Assembly: GCF_900090315.1 (NCBI RefSeq)
Contig: NZ_FMHZ01000002.1
Coordinates: 5,612,501 to 5,676,500, forward strand
Length of the DNA: 64,000 bases
From: Micromonospora citrea
GTDB lineage: Bacteria > Actinomycetota > Actinomycetes > Mycobacteriales > Micromonosporaceae
Direction of reading: 5' to 3'
Both the position numbers and the translations under genes were made by a program. The notes under the pieces are model-generated. The model did not search any database and was not told the DNA's origin. It saw only the letters and a program-made list of their open reading frames with translations. Shown in pieces: positions 18,591 through 26,913 of the stretch; the stretch's first letter is position 1; the number at the start of each line of letters is the position of its first letter.

Positions 18591-18596
18591 TAGGAT
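18591..18596 (+). promoter_or_regulatory. -10 element for a leaderless nitrilase transcript
   Basis: TAGGAT ends 6 bases before the GTG at 18603 and no ribosome binding site is present, which is the layout of a leaderless actinobacterial gene. Confidence 0.5.
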
Positions 18597-18602
18597 CGGC
18601 GC

Positions 18603-19487
18603 GTGACGTCACTCCCCGCCGCCGAGGCACCTGCCGCCGCCGAGGTTCCCGCCGCGCCGCTGACCGTCGCGACCGTGCAGGCCGAGGCCGTCCCCGGTGA
18701 CGTGGCCGGCAACGCGGCCACCGCCGCCCGGCTCGTCCGTCGGGCCACGGAGCGGGGTGCCCGGGTGACCGTGCTGCCCGAGCTGTTCCTGCCCGCGTAC
18801 CACCCGCAGACGCTGGCGGCCGACCCGGCCGGCACCGACGTCGCGGCCGACGCCACCGCGACGGTCGACGACCCTCGGCTGGACCCGCTGCGCGAGGCGG
18901 CCCGCGACGGCGGCGCCGCCGTGGTGATCGGCGCGGCGGTCCAGCACCCCGACGGCAGGCGGACCATCTCCTCGCTGGTGGTCGACCCGGCCGGCGTGGT
19001 CCGCGTCGGCTACGACAAGCAGCAGCTCTGGGGCGGCGAGCGGGAGCTGTTCGTCGCCGGCGACCGGGGCGCCACCCTGCTGGTCGACGGCTGGCGGTTC
19101 GGGCTCGGCATCTGCTACGACGGCTGCTTCCCGGAGCACGGCCGGGCCGCCGCGGTCGACGGCGCGCACGGCTACCTCTGCCCGAGCGGTTACGTGGTCG
19201 GCTCCGAGCACCGTCGCGACCTCTACTACGCCGCCCGCGCGCTGGACAACACGATGTACGTGGTCTTCTCCAACGCCGTCGGCGGGGAGGGCCGGTGGCG
19301 GTTCGGCGGCGGCGCCGCCGTCTACGACCCGGAGGGCCGGCCGCTGGCGCGGGGCGCGGACACCGGCGAGGACGTGCTGGTCGTCGCGCTCGACCCGGAG
19401 GCCCTCGCGGCCACCCGGGCGGCGCACTCCATGCTGCTCGACCGCCTGCCCGACCAGGGGCCCGCCCGTACGGCGCTGTCGGCCTGA
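18603..19487 (+). CDS. Carbon-nitrogen hydrolase (nitrilase superfamily amidohydrolase)
   Basis: A 294-residue protein of the CN-hydrolase fold. The catalytic Glu-Lys-Cys triad is Glu60 (TVLPELFLPAY), Lys139 (GYDKQQLW) and Cys171 (GICYDGCFPE). Family members hydrolyse amides or carbamoyl groups; the substrate here cannot be read from the sequence. About 18 Ala/Pro-rich residues precede the core. It is transcribed divergently from the acnR-like gene. Its stop codon region (19472-19489) is repeated at 19506-19523. Confidence 0.9.
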   Translation: MTSLPAAEAPAAAEVPAAPLTVATVQAEAVPGDVAGNAATAARLVRRATERGARVTVLPELFLPAYHPQTLAADPAGTDVAADATATVDDPRLDPLREAARDGGAAVVIGAAVQHPDGRRTISSLVVDPAGVVRVGYDKQQLWGGERELFVAGDRGATLLVDGWRFGLGICYDGCFPEHGRAAAVDGAHGYLCPSGYVVGSEHRRDLYYAARALDNTMYVVFSNAVGGEGRWRFGGGAAVYDPEGRPLARGADTGEDVLVVALDPEALAATRAAHSMLLDRLPDQGPARTALSA

Positions 19488-19523
19488 CCAGGGGCGTGGC
19501 CGTGGGGCGCTGTCGGCCTGACC
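19472..19523. repeat. Direct repeat of the nitrilase gene end
   Basis: An 18-base segment including the TGA (GGCGCTGTCGGCCTGACC) occurs at 19472-19489 and again at 19506-19523. This is another stop-codon-spanning duplication. Confidence 0.8.
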
Positions 19524-19659
19524 CGACGACCGGGACGGTTGCGGCGACATCGGGCGTCACCGGCCCGCCGCCGCGGCCTCCGGCGGGCACCCCTGGGGCG
19601 CGTCGGCCCGCCGGAGGCCGCCCCGCCGCGCGGGCCTGTCGGGGGAGGTCGCAGTCCCG

Positions 19660-19665
19660 TAGTGT
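19660..19665 (+). promoter_or_regulatory. -10 element for a leaderless HAD transcript
   Basis: TAGTGT ends 6 bases before the GTG start at 19672, and there is no ribosome binding site at the usual distance. This suggests leaderless translation. Confidence 0.45.
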
Positions 19666-19671
19666 GCGCGA

Positions 19672-20316
19672 GTGCCGCTGCTCCTGCTGGATCTGGACGA
19701 CACCCTGCTCGACCGGGCCGGCCCCTTCCGCGCCTGGGCGGAACGTTTCCTGGACGGCGTCGGCGCGCCGGCCGGCGACATCGACTGGCTGCTCTCCGTC
19801 GACGCCGACGGGCTGACCGACCGGTGGGACGTGGCGGACGCCGTCCGGGACCGGTACGGGCTGCGGATCCCGTCCATCGACCTGGTCGAGGAGCTGCACG
19901 ACGCCGTGGTCGCCAACAGCCGGCTCGACCCGCTGGTCGCCTGCGCGCTGCGGATCGCCGACGACGCCGGCTGGACGCCCGTGGTGGTCTGCAACGGCGC
20001 GGTGCGGCAGCAGGAGGCCAAGATCCGGCGTACCGGGCTGGACCGGTTCGTCGCCGACTGGGTGATCTCCGAGGAGGCCGGGGTCAGCAAGCCCAACCCG
20101 AGGATCTTCGCGCTGGCCGCGCGGCGGGCGCGGCTGCCGCTGCGGGGTGCCTGGGTGGTCGGTGACGGGCCGGAGGCGGACATCGGCGGCGCCGCCGCCA
20201 TCGGGCTGCCCAGCGTCTGGTTGCACCGGGGGCGCGCCTGGACCGACGGCCGGTTCGCGCCGACCCGCACCGCCGACGGCCTGATCGCCGCCGTCGCCGT
20301 GGTGCTGGGCGGCTGA
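19672..20316 (+). CDS. HAD-superfamily hydrolase (phosphatase-like)
   Basis: A 214-residue haloacid dehalogenase-fold protein. Motif I is DLDDT with nucleophile Asp7 and Asp9 (LLLDLDDTLLD), motif II is VVVCNGA, motif III is the Lys in SKPNPRIF, and motif IV is GDGPEADIGGA. The cap region (about 15-90) is helical. Such proteins are usually small-molecule phosphatases; specificity is not apparent. The GTG start seems leaderless. It lies between the nitrilase and RIO kinase genes on the same strand, with its own promoter. Confidence 0.9.
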   Translation: MPLLLLDLDDTLLDRAGPFRAWAERFLDGVGAPAGDIDWLLSVDADGLTDRWDVADAVRDRYGLRIPSIDLVEELHDAVVANSRLDPLVACALRIADDAGWTPVVVCNGAVRQQEAKIRRTGLDRFVADWVISEEAGVSKPNPRIFALAARRARLPLRGAWVVGDGPEADIGGAAAIGLPSVWLHRGRAWTDGRFAPTRTADGLIAAVAVVLGG

Positions 20317-20484
20317 CGCCCGGGCGGTAATCCGCTTGACCCGGCGACGCCGGAGGCGTGAGCATGGTCGGCGCATCGTGCAGCCGGGCGTGCGTCCGGT
20401 CGAGGAGAGGGGGTCGGTCATGGCCGTCTTCGCAGGTCACTTCCACCTGCCTCCATCAGCCTCGAGCAAGGGATCACCACCGCA

Positions 20485-21420
20485 GTGCGCGATCACGACC
20501 TTCCGGCGCGCGAGCGCCGTACCCGCGGCAAGCGCCGCTTCGACGACGACGAACAGCTCTTCCTGAAGCACGGCCGGGCCGCCGCGCCCGCCCCCGCCGA
20601 CCCCGACGCCGAGCCGGACCCCGACACGGGGGAGCGCTGGTCCTCCTGGGACGACGCCGTGCACGGCCCGCAGCCCCACCCGGACTGGCTGGTCACCGAG
20701 CTGGCCGCGAAGGACACCGAACTCGGTGTGCTCAAGACCGGCAAGGAGGCGGACGTCCACCTGGTGCGCCGGGCGGTGCCCGACACCGACCGGTCCTGCC
20801 TGCTGGCGGTCAAGCGCTACCGGGACGCCCAGCACCGGCTCTTCCACCGCGACGCCGGCTACCTGGAGGGGCGCCGGGTGCGCCGCTCCCGCGAGAACCG
20901 GGCGATGGCCGGCCGCACGGCGTTCGGCCGGCAGATGATCGCCGGTCAGTGGGCGGCGGCGGAGTTCGCCGCGCTGGCCCGGCTCTGGGAGATCGGCGCC
21001 CGGTACGGCACGATCTCCGTCCCCTATCCGGTGCAGCTGCGCGGCACCGAGCTGATGCTGGAGTTCCTCGGCGATCCGGCCGAGGGAACGGCCGCGCCCC
21101 GGCTGGCCCAGCTGCGGCCCGAGGCCGGTGAGCTGCGCGACCTGTGGGAGCAGATGGTCGACGCCCTGGTGGTGCTCGCCCGCGCCGGCCTGGCGCACGG
21201 CGACCTGTCGCCGTACAACCTCCTGGTGCACGCGGGGCGGCTGGTGCTGATCGACCTGCCGCAGGTGGTCGACGTGGTGGCCAACCCGCAGGGACCGGAG
21301 TTCCTGGCCCGCGACGTCCGCGTTGTCGCGACCTGGTTCGCGGCCCGGGGGCTGCCGGCGGAGGCCGCCGACCCGGCCACGCTGACGGCGTTGCTGCTGC
21401 GGGAGGCGGGGATCCGTTGA
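20485..21420 (+). CDS. RIO1-type serine protein kinase
   Basis: A 311-residue RIO kinase. It has the RIO-type nucleotide loop TGKEADVH (85-92) in place of a classical P-loop, a phosphate-anchoring Lys at 110 (LLAVKRY), the catalytic HGDLSPYN (239-246, Asp240) and the metal-binding LIDLPQ (Asp257). A charged N-terminal extension of about 65 residues precedes the kinase core. RIO proteins act as ATPases/kinases in ribosome biogenesis in archaea and eukaryotes; the bacterial role is poorly defined. The GTG start follows an AAGGGA purine run about 13 bases upstream. The 169-bp gap before it holds a TTGACC at 20335 that may belong to a promoter. Confidence 0.9.
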   Translation: MRDHDLPARERRTRGKRRFDDDEQLFLKHGRAAAPAPADPDAEPDPDTGERWSSWDDAVHGPQPHPDWLVTELAAKDTELGVLKTGKEADVHLVRRAVPDTDRSCLLAVKRYRDAQHRLFHRDAGYLEGRRVRRSRENRAMAGRTAFGRQMIAGQWAAAEFAALARLWEIGARYGTISVPYPVQLRGTELMLEFLGDPAEGTAAPRLAQLRPEAGELRDLWEQMVDALVVLARAGLAHGDLSPYNLLVHAGRLVLIDLPQVVDVVANPQGPEFLARDVRVVATWFAARGLPAEAADPATLTALLLREAGIR

Positions 21421-21463
21421 CCGGGTGCCCCGGGCGGTCGAACTCGGCCGCCCGGGGCCCGGC

Positions 21464-21712
21464 TCACTGCAGGTAGCGCTCGACCTCGGGCCGGGGGCGC
21501 ACGCCCTGGGCGTCCGGGTCGCCGTGGGTCTGCCGTGCCGCCCGGCGCCGGCGCAGCAGGTCCCAGCACTGGTCGAGGGACTCCTCCAGCTCGCGCAGCC
21601 GGGTGCGGGCGTCGTCGTCGGTGCCCGACTCGTTGGCCTGCGCGTCGGCGCGCAGCCGGTGCTCCTCGTCGACCAGCTCGGAGATCCGGTTCAGGATGGT
21701 CTTGTCGTCCAT
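21464..21712 (-). CDS. DUF2630 family small protein
   Basis: An 82-residue, highly charged, helical protein beginning MDDKTILNRISELVDEEHRL and ending ERYLQ, which matches the DUF2630 family. The heptad-like spacing suggests a short coiled coil. No function is known. It is convergent with the RIO kinase gene, with only about 40 bases between the two stops. Confidence 0.9.
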   Translation of the reverse strand: MDDKTILNRISELVDEEHRLRADAQANESGTDDDARTRLRELEESLDQCWDLLRRRRAARQTHGDPDAQGVRPRPEVERYLQ

Positions 21713-21804
21713 GCCCTGAGCCTGGCACAGGCGGTGCGGGCGCGCCCGGATTCCACCTTCGACCGCCCCCCGCCGTGGGGGCCGCTGCGGTAGGTTTCCC
21801 AGCC

Positions 21805-22737
21805 ATGGCGCTCACCGTCCGGGCCGCCGCGCCGCGCGACGCGGTGCCGGTCGCCGGCCTGCTCCGCGCCGCCGAGCCCCACCTGGTCGTCACGCCCGAG
21901 CTGCTCGCCTGGCAGGCGACCGGCAAGCCTGCGGAGCGCTTCGGGATGCTCGTGGCCGAGGCGGGCGACGGGATCGCCGGCGTGGCCCGGACGGGGCTGC
22001 TGCACGAGAGCGCCGAGCCGGGGCTCGGCTTCGTCAACCTCGTCGTGCGTCGCGAGCGGCGGGGCCGGGGCGTCGGGTCGGCGCTGCTCGCCGCCGCCGA
22101 GGAGCGGCTCGCCGGGCTCGGGGTGCGCCGGGCGTACGCGCGGGTGGCCGACGAGCCGGCCGCCGTCTCCTTCGCCGAGCGGCGCGGCTACCGACCGGGC
22201 CGGCGCAACCTCATCCTCCGCCTGGACCTGACGGTGGCGCTGCCGGCGCCGCCCGCCGCGCCGCCGGGGGTGCGGCTGATCGCGGCCGCCGACCTGCCCG
22301 ATCCCCACCCGCTCTACGAGGCGGACCTCGACGCCGCCGCCGACGAGCCGGGCGACGTGGGGATGGACGAGATCGACTACGCCGACTGGCGGGCCGCGTA
22401 CTGGGACCGGCCGGACCTGGACCGGCGGCTGACCACGGTGGCCCTGGTGGACGACGAGGTCGTCGCGTTCAGCGTCGCGCTGACCGACGGCGGGGCCGCC
22501 TACCTCTCGGGGATGACCGGCACCCGGCGCGAATGGCGGGGTCGGGGCCTGGCCCGGCTGGTCAAGCACGCGTCGCTGCGCTCCGCCCGGTCGGCCGGCC
22601 ACCGGCAGGCGTTCACCGTCAACGACGCCGGGAACGACGCCATGCGCGCGGTGAACGAGTGGTTCGGCTACCAGCGGGTGGCGGCCGAGCGGCGTTACCT
22701 CGCGGAGCTGCCCCGTCGACCGTCATCCATTGCGTGA
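21805..22737 (+). CDS. Tandem GNAT-family N-acetyltransferase
   Basis: A 310-residue protein with two GNAT domains. The first has the acetyl-CoA loop in RRERRGRGVGSALL (about 88-101). The second has TGTRREWRGRGLARLVK (about 240-256) and a C-terminal AVNEWFGYQ that fits motif B. Double-GNAT proteins of this kind (mycothiol synthase is one example) are common in actinobacteria, but sequence features do not identify the substrate. The ATG at 21805 is preceded by GTAGG. It ends 135 bases before the P450 gene, and the two are probably independent. Confidence 0.85.
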   Translation: MALTVRAAAPRDAVPVAGLLRAAEPHLVVTPELLAWQATGKPAERFGMLVAEAGDGIAGVARTGLLHESAEPGLGFVNLVVRRERRGRGVGSALLAAAEERLAGLGVRRAYARVADEPAAVSFAERRGYRPGRRNLILRLDLTVALPAPPAAPPGVRLIAAADLPDPHPLYEADLDAAADEPGDVGMDEIDYADWRAAYWDRPDLDRRLTTVALVDDEVVAFSVALTDGGAAYLSGMTGTRREWRGRGLARLVKHASLRSARSAGHRQAFTVNDAGNDAMRAVNEWFGYQRVAAERRYLAELPRRPSSIA

Positions 22738-22872
22738 CAGTGGGACATTTCGCAGCGCAAACGCTGGAGCTGCTCCCTGCGGTGATGAGATGCTCTCGGC
22801 ACCCAGGCGGTGGAAGTTCCATGTGGACCTGCGACGGATCACCGCCGACACGACGAGGAGACGTGGTACGCG

Positions 22873-24264
22873 ATGCCAAGCCTGCCTGACGGCCAGGACG
22901 CCCCTCTCTCCGCCGACCCGCGCACCATCCCGCTGCGGCGGGCGCTGCCCGCCCTGATCCGGGACCCCCTCGGCGCGCTGGTCGGCTTCGCCGAGGAATC
23001 CGGCGGGGACGTCGTCCGGCTCAACCTCGGAACGTTCCGCCCGTTCCTGGTCAGCCACCCCGAACACCTGCAGTACGTGCTGCGGGACCGCGCGGACAAC
23101 TACGTCCGGGACGGTCGGGGGCTGCTGTGGCGTCCGGTCCGCCGGGTCGTCGGGGAGGCCATCCTGGTCGCTGAGGGCGAGGTGTGGGAGTCCAGCCGCG
23201 ACGCCCTGCAACCGCTGTTCACCGCGAAGCGGGCTGAAATGCTGGTGGACCGGATGGCCGAGGCGATCAGCGAGGCGGTCGACGAGTGGGACGAGCCCGC
23301 CCGGCAGGGGCGGCCGATCGACACAGCCGACGAGCTGACCCGTATCGTCCTGCGCGCCACCATGCGGGTGCTCTTCGCCGACCGGATCTCCGTGCCGGAC
23401 GCGCAGCGGATCAGCGCCGCGCTGGACACCGTCACCACCTCGATGCTTCCCCGCCTGCTGGTGCCCTTCGTGCCCTACTCGGTGCCGGTGCCCGGCGACC
23501 GCGCGTTCCGGGCCGCCGTCCGGACCATCGACGACGTGGTGTTGCCGATCATCCGCGAGGCGCGGGCTCGGCCGGGCGACGGCGACGACATCATCTCCAC
23601 CCTCTGCCGGCCCCGCCCGGACGGCCGCAAGCCGGACGAGTACCAGATCCGGGGCGATGTCGTGGCCATGTTCTCCACCGCCACCGAGACCACCATCGCG
23701 CTGCTGTCCTGGCTCTGGCCGGTGCTGGAAACCCAGCCGGAGGTCGCTGCCCGGCTCTATGCCGAAGTGGACCGGGTGGTCGGCGGCGACCGGGTGCGGC
23801 GGGAGCACCTCGGCGAGCTGCGGTACGGGCGCATGGTGCTGGACGAGATGCTGCGGCTCTATCCCGCCGGTTGGATGATTCCCCGGACGGCGGTCGCCGA
23901 CGACGTGCTGGGCGGGGTGCGGATCAAGGCGGGCGCGACGGTGCTGGTCAGCCCGTACGTGACCCAACGGATGCCGATGTTCTGGGACGACCCGGACCGG
24001 TTCGATCCCGAACGCTTCTCGCCGGAAAAGCCCCGACGCCGCTACCGCTACTCCTACTTTCCCTTCGGCGGTGGCCCCCACCAGTGTCTGGGGCAGTACC
24101 TGTTCCTCCTGGAGGCGCAGATCATCGTGAGCACACTGCTGAGCCGCTTCCGGTTCCGACCCACGGAGCCGGCCGACCTGACCCCCCGGATGGGCGCCTC
24201 GCTCTCGCCCCGGCAGCGGCTGCGGGTGACCCTGTCGCCGGTGCAGCGGCCGGTCGCCCCGTGA
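22873..24264 (+). CDS. Cytochrome P450, first gene of a putative diterpenoid operon
   Basis: A 463-residue P450. The haem loop is FPFGGGPHQCLG with Cys405 as axial ligand, and the K-helix ExxR is E325-R328 (EMLRLYP). The I-helix reads AMFSTATETT (about 265-274), so the usual Ala/Gly-Gly/Asp pair before Thr-Thr is changed. There is no membrane anchor, so it is soluble and needs external redox partners, none of which is in the window. It is coupled by a GTGA overlap to a terpene synthase-like gene. I infer oxidation of the terpene skeleton made by the next two enzymes. The ATG at 22873 was chosen; GAGGAG lies 12 bases upstream, a little far. Confidence 0.92.
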   Translation: MPSLPDGQDAPLSADPRTIPLRRALPALIRDPLGALVGFAEESGGDVVRLNLGTFRPFLVSHPEHLQYVLRDRADNYVRDGRGLLWRPVRRVVGEAILVAEGEVWESSRDALQPLFTAKRAEMLVDRMAEAISEAVDEWDEPARQGRPIDTADELTRIVLRATMRVLFADRISVPDAQRISAALDTVTTSMLPRLLVPFVPYSVPVPGDRAFRAAVRTIDDVVLPIIREARARPGDGDDIISTLCRPRPDGRKPDEYQIRGDVVAMFSTATETTIALLSWLWPVLETQPEVAARLYAEVDRVVGGDRVRREHLGELRYGRMVLDEMLRLYPAGWMIPRTAVADDVLGGVRIKAGATVLVSPYVTQRMPMFWDDPDRFDPERFSPEKPRRRYRYSYFPFGGGPHQCLGQYLFLLEAQIIVSTLLSRFRFRPTEPADLTPRMGASLSPRQRLRVTLSPVQRPVAP

Positions 24265-25169
24265 GCACGACGGACGCGCCGCCGCGGGCCGGCCAGGCCG
24301 ACGTTGCCGAGCAGGGCAGGATCTGCGCCCTGGCCACCCGGGGCGTACGCGACCTGCAGAAGGTGACCGCCGCGCATCCCGGACTCTTCTCCGCCGCCAC
24401 GTTCGATTCCGCGCTGCTCGGTTCCGTCGCCAGCGCCATCGCCTTCACCGCGCCCTGGCACAGCGCCGCCGAGCTGCGCATCACTACCCGTACGCTGCTC
24501 TGGGTCTTTGCGGCGGACTGGCAGGTCGACTACCTGGCGACATCCGCCGACGCCGTGCAGGCGGTGGTGGCGGAGTGCCTGGCGGTGGCCGACGGCGCCC
24601 ATCCGCCGGCGGGGCTGCACCTTGCGCGGCTGCTGGCCGACATCCGCGATGATCTGGCGACCGTGCCGGCGTTCGACCGGTTCCGCCCGGTGTGGCGCGA
24701 CGAGCTGGCCCGGATGTTCGCCGCGGTGGCTCGGGAGTGGGACTGGAAGAACGCCTCGCGCGCGCCGGGCGGCTCCCTGCCCACCCTCGACCGCTACCTC
24801 GACAACGCCGACAACCTGGCCTGTTCCTTCGTCAACGCCACCCACTGGATCGCCACCGGCGACGGGAAGTGCCTACGGCACCTGGACGAGCTGCTGACGG
24901 TGGGTCGGGAGGTGCAGCGGGTGCTACGCCTCGTCAACGACCTGGCCACGCACGAGCGGGACGTGGAGTGGGGGGACCTCAACGCGCTCATGCTGGTGCC
25001 GGATCCCGCCCTCGTGCGCGACCGGTTGACCCAGCTCACGCGGCGCTGCCAAGGGCTGCTGGACCTGCTGGCCGAGCGGGATCCCCGGCAGGCCGACTAC
25101 CTGCGCCGGCAGATCTCCTTCACCGCCGGCTTCTACCAGGTCTCGGACTTCTGGGGGCGCGATGAGTGA
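24261..25169 (+). CDS. Class I terpene synthase-like protein
   Basis: A 302-residue all-helical protein resembling bacterial class I terpene synthases. A first Asp-rich segment is at 86-90 (AADWQVD), shorter than DDxxD. The second metal motif is NDLATHERD (226-234), which fits the NSE pattern (N,D)D-L-x-(S,T)-x-x-x-(E,D) with Asp at the last place. Such enzymes ionise a prenyl diphosphate, or a class II product, with Mg2+. The GTG overlaps the P450 stop, and the 3' end overlaps the next gene by 8 bases. The weak first motif leaves some doubt; it could be a divergent or prenyltransferase-like member. Confidence 0.75.
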   Translation: MSTTDAPPRAGQADVAEQGRICALATRGVRDLQKVTAAHPGLFSAATFDSALLGSVASAIAFTAPWHSAAELRITTRTLLWVFAADWQVDYLATSADAVQAVVAECLAVADGAHPPAGLHLARLLADIRDDLATVPAFDRFRPVWRDELARMFAAVAREWDWKNASRAPGGSLPTLDRYLDNADNLACSFVNATHWIATGDGKCLRHLDELLTVGREVQRVLRLVNDLATHERDVEWGDLNALMLVPDPALVRDRLTQLTRRCQGLLDLLAERDPRQADYLRRQISFTAGFYQVSDFWGRDE

Positions 25170-26790
25170 CGGCGGATCCCGGGCGGCCACGACACCGGCT
25201 CAGCGCACCGGCCACGACCCCGACGGCTGCGCCGACCTGGCCCGGGAACTCGTCGCCACCATGGCGCTGCGACCGTGGGGAGAGGTAGCTCCCTCCGTCT
25301 ACGAGACCGGCCGGTTGGTGGTCGTCGCGCCCCGGCTCGCCGGGCACGCGGAGCGGGTCGCGTTCCTCGTGCGGACCCAGCGCGCCGACGGCGCGTGGGG
25401 ACCCCCGGAGGGCTACGCGCTGGTGCCGACACTGAGTGCCACCGAGGCGCTGCTGGCGGCGCTGACGGACGAGTTCCTGCCGGCGACCGCCCGCCCGGCC
25501 CTGGCCGACGCGGCCGGGCGCGGACTGCGCGCCCTGTCCGTCCTGCTCGCGGCGAGCTCCGCAATGCCGGACACCCCCGCCGCCGACCTGATCGTGCCGG
25601 CCCTGGTGGACTCGATCAACGCACGGACCGCCGGGCCGGACGCCGCGCTGTCGATCCCGTACCCGTTGAACCTTCCCACCGGGACGGACCGTCACCGATT
25701 GACCGCGGTCCGGGCGGCGCACGCCGCCGGCGCCGACCTGCCTCCGAAACTGGCGCATTTCGGCGAGCTGCTGCACGGGCCGGCGCCGCGGTCCCGCGCG
25801 GCCGATCCGACCGCGGTCGGGGCCTCGCCGGCGGCGACCGCGGCATGGCTGGCCGCCGCCGGTCCCGACGCCGACGGGCGAGAGGCCCGCGTCTTCCTGG
25901 AACGGGTGGTCGGCGAGGGCGACGGGGCGGTGCCGTGCCCCATGCCGATCACCGTCTTCGAACGCGCCTGGGTCCTCGGCGGACTGTCCCGCGCCGGCGT
26001 CCCGGTGCAGCCACCGAGGTCCGTCCTCGCCAGCCTCACCGACGCCGTCGGCCCCGCCGGTGTCGCCACCGGAGCGGGCCTGCCGACCGACGCGGACACC
26101 ACGGCCGTGACCCTGTACGCGCTCGGGCGCCTGGGGCGTCCGATCGAGCCGACGAGCCTGTGGGCGTACGAGACGGCGGAGGGCTTCTGCACCTGGCCAG
26201 GAGAGGACGGCTTCTCGGTCACCACCAACGCGCACGTGCTCGACGCCCTCGGGCAGCATGCCGTGCGTGACCCGGGCGCCGCCCGTTACCGGAGGGCCGT
26301 CGACCGGCTGACCCGGGTGCTCCGGGAGCGGCAGGAGGCCGACGGCAGCTGGCACGACCGGTGGCACGCCTCGCCGTACTACGCCACCGCCTGCTGCGTG
26401 CTCGCGCTGACCGAGTCCACTCATCACGGAGACCGGGCGGGGGCTGTCGACCGAGCGGTGTGCTGGGTGCTGGCCAACCAGCGCGACGACGGGTCGTGGG
26501 GCCGGTGGGAGGGCACCGCGGAGGAGACCGCGTACGCCCTGCAGATCCTGCTGGCCGTGCCCTCGAACGAGCCGGCGGTGGTCGATGCCGTCCTCAGGGG
26601 ACACGCCTACCTCCGGGCCCGCGTCGGCCGGCGCGAGCACCCGCCGCTGTGGTACGGCAAGGAACTCTACTGCCCGACGACCATCGTCCGGGCGGCGGTG
26701 GTCGGCGCCGTCCACATCGCACACCGCTGGCCCGGAAACCGGCGCACTGCTGGGCATGTCGTGACCGGACGGCAGAAATCAGCAACTTGA
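25162..26790 (+). CDS. Class II diterpene cyclase (copalyl diphosphate synthase-like)
   Basis: A 542-residue alpha-barrel protein of the squalene cyclase/class II terpene cyclase type. QW-like repeats are visible (QRADGAWG about 73-80, QEADGSWHDRW and NQRDDGSWGRW). The general-acid motif is DADTT at 310-314, where Thr replaces the fourth Asp of DxDD; Thr variants have been reported in some bacterial diterpene cyclases. It would protonate and cyclise geranylgeranyl diphosphate. The ATG lies inside the end of the class I gene (ATGAGTGA). With the P450 and class I enzyme it forms a compact diterpenoid cassette. No GGPP synthase is in the window. Its stop overlaps the promoter of the conservon. 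Confidence 0.88.
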   Translation: MSDGGSRAATTPAQRTGHDPDGCADLARELVATMALRPWGEVAPSVYETGRLVVVAPRLAGHAERVAFLVRTQRADGAWGPPEGYALVPTLSATEALLAALTDEFLPATARPALADAAGRGLRALSVLLAASSAMPDTPAADLIVPALVDSINARTAGPDAALSIPYPLNLPTGTDRHRLTAVRAAHAAGADLPPKLAHFGELLHGPAPRSRAADPTAVGASPAATAAWLAAAGPDADGREARVFLERVVGEGDGAVPCPMPITVFERAWVLGGLSRAGVPVQPPRSVLASLTDAVGPAGVATGAGLPTDADTTAVTLYALGRLGRPIEPTSLWAYETAEGFCTWPGEDGFSVTTNAHVLDALGQHAVRDPGAARYRRAVDRLTRVLRERQEADGSWHDRWHASPYYATACCVLALTESTHHGDRAGAVDRAVCWVLANQRDDGSWGRWEGTAEETAYALQILLAVPSNEPAVVDAVLRGHAYLRARVGRREHPPLWYGKELYCPTTIVRAAVVGAVHIAHRWPGNRRTAGHVVTGRQKSAT

Positions 26791-26815
26791 GGCAACATGT
26801 GGGCACTGCTAGCGT
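26787..26815 (+). promoter_or_regulatory. Promoter of the cvnABCD conservon
   Basis: TTGAGG (26787-26792) and TAGCGT (26810-26815) are separated by 17 bases, a good actinobacterial housekeeping promoter. The -35 overlaps the stop codon of the diterpene cyclase. The leader to cvnA would be about 90 bases. Confidence 0.6.
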
Positions 26816-26913
26816 ACGCACTGCCTCCGTCCCGCACGCCTGCCCTGCGGGACATCCGCATCTCTACGAACTGTCGTTGATGACCTGAGTCAACGCCGGC
26901 CTGGGACGGTTCA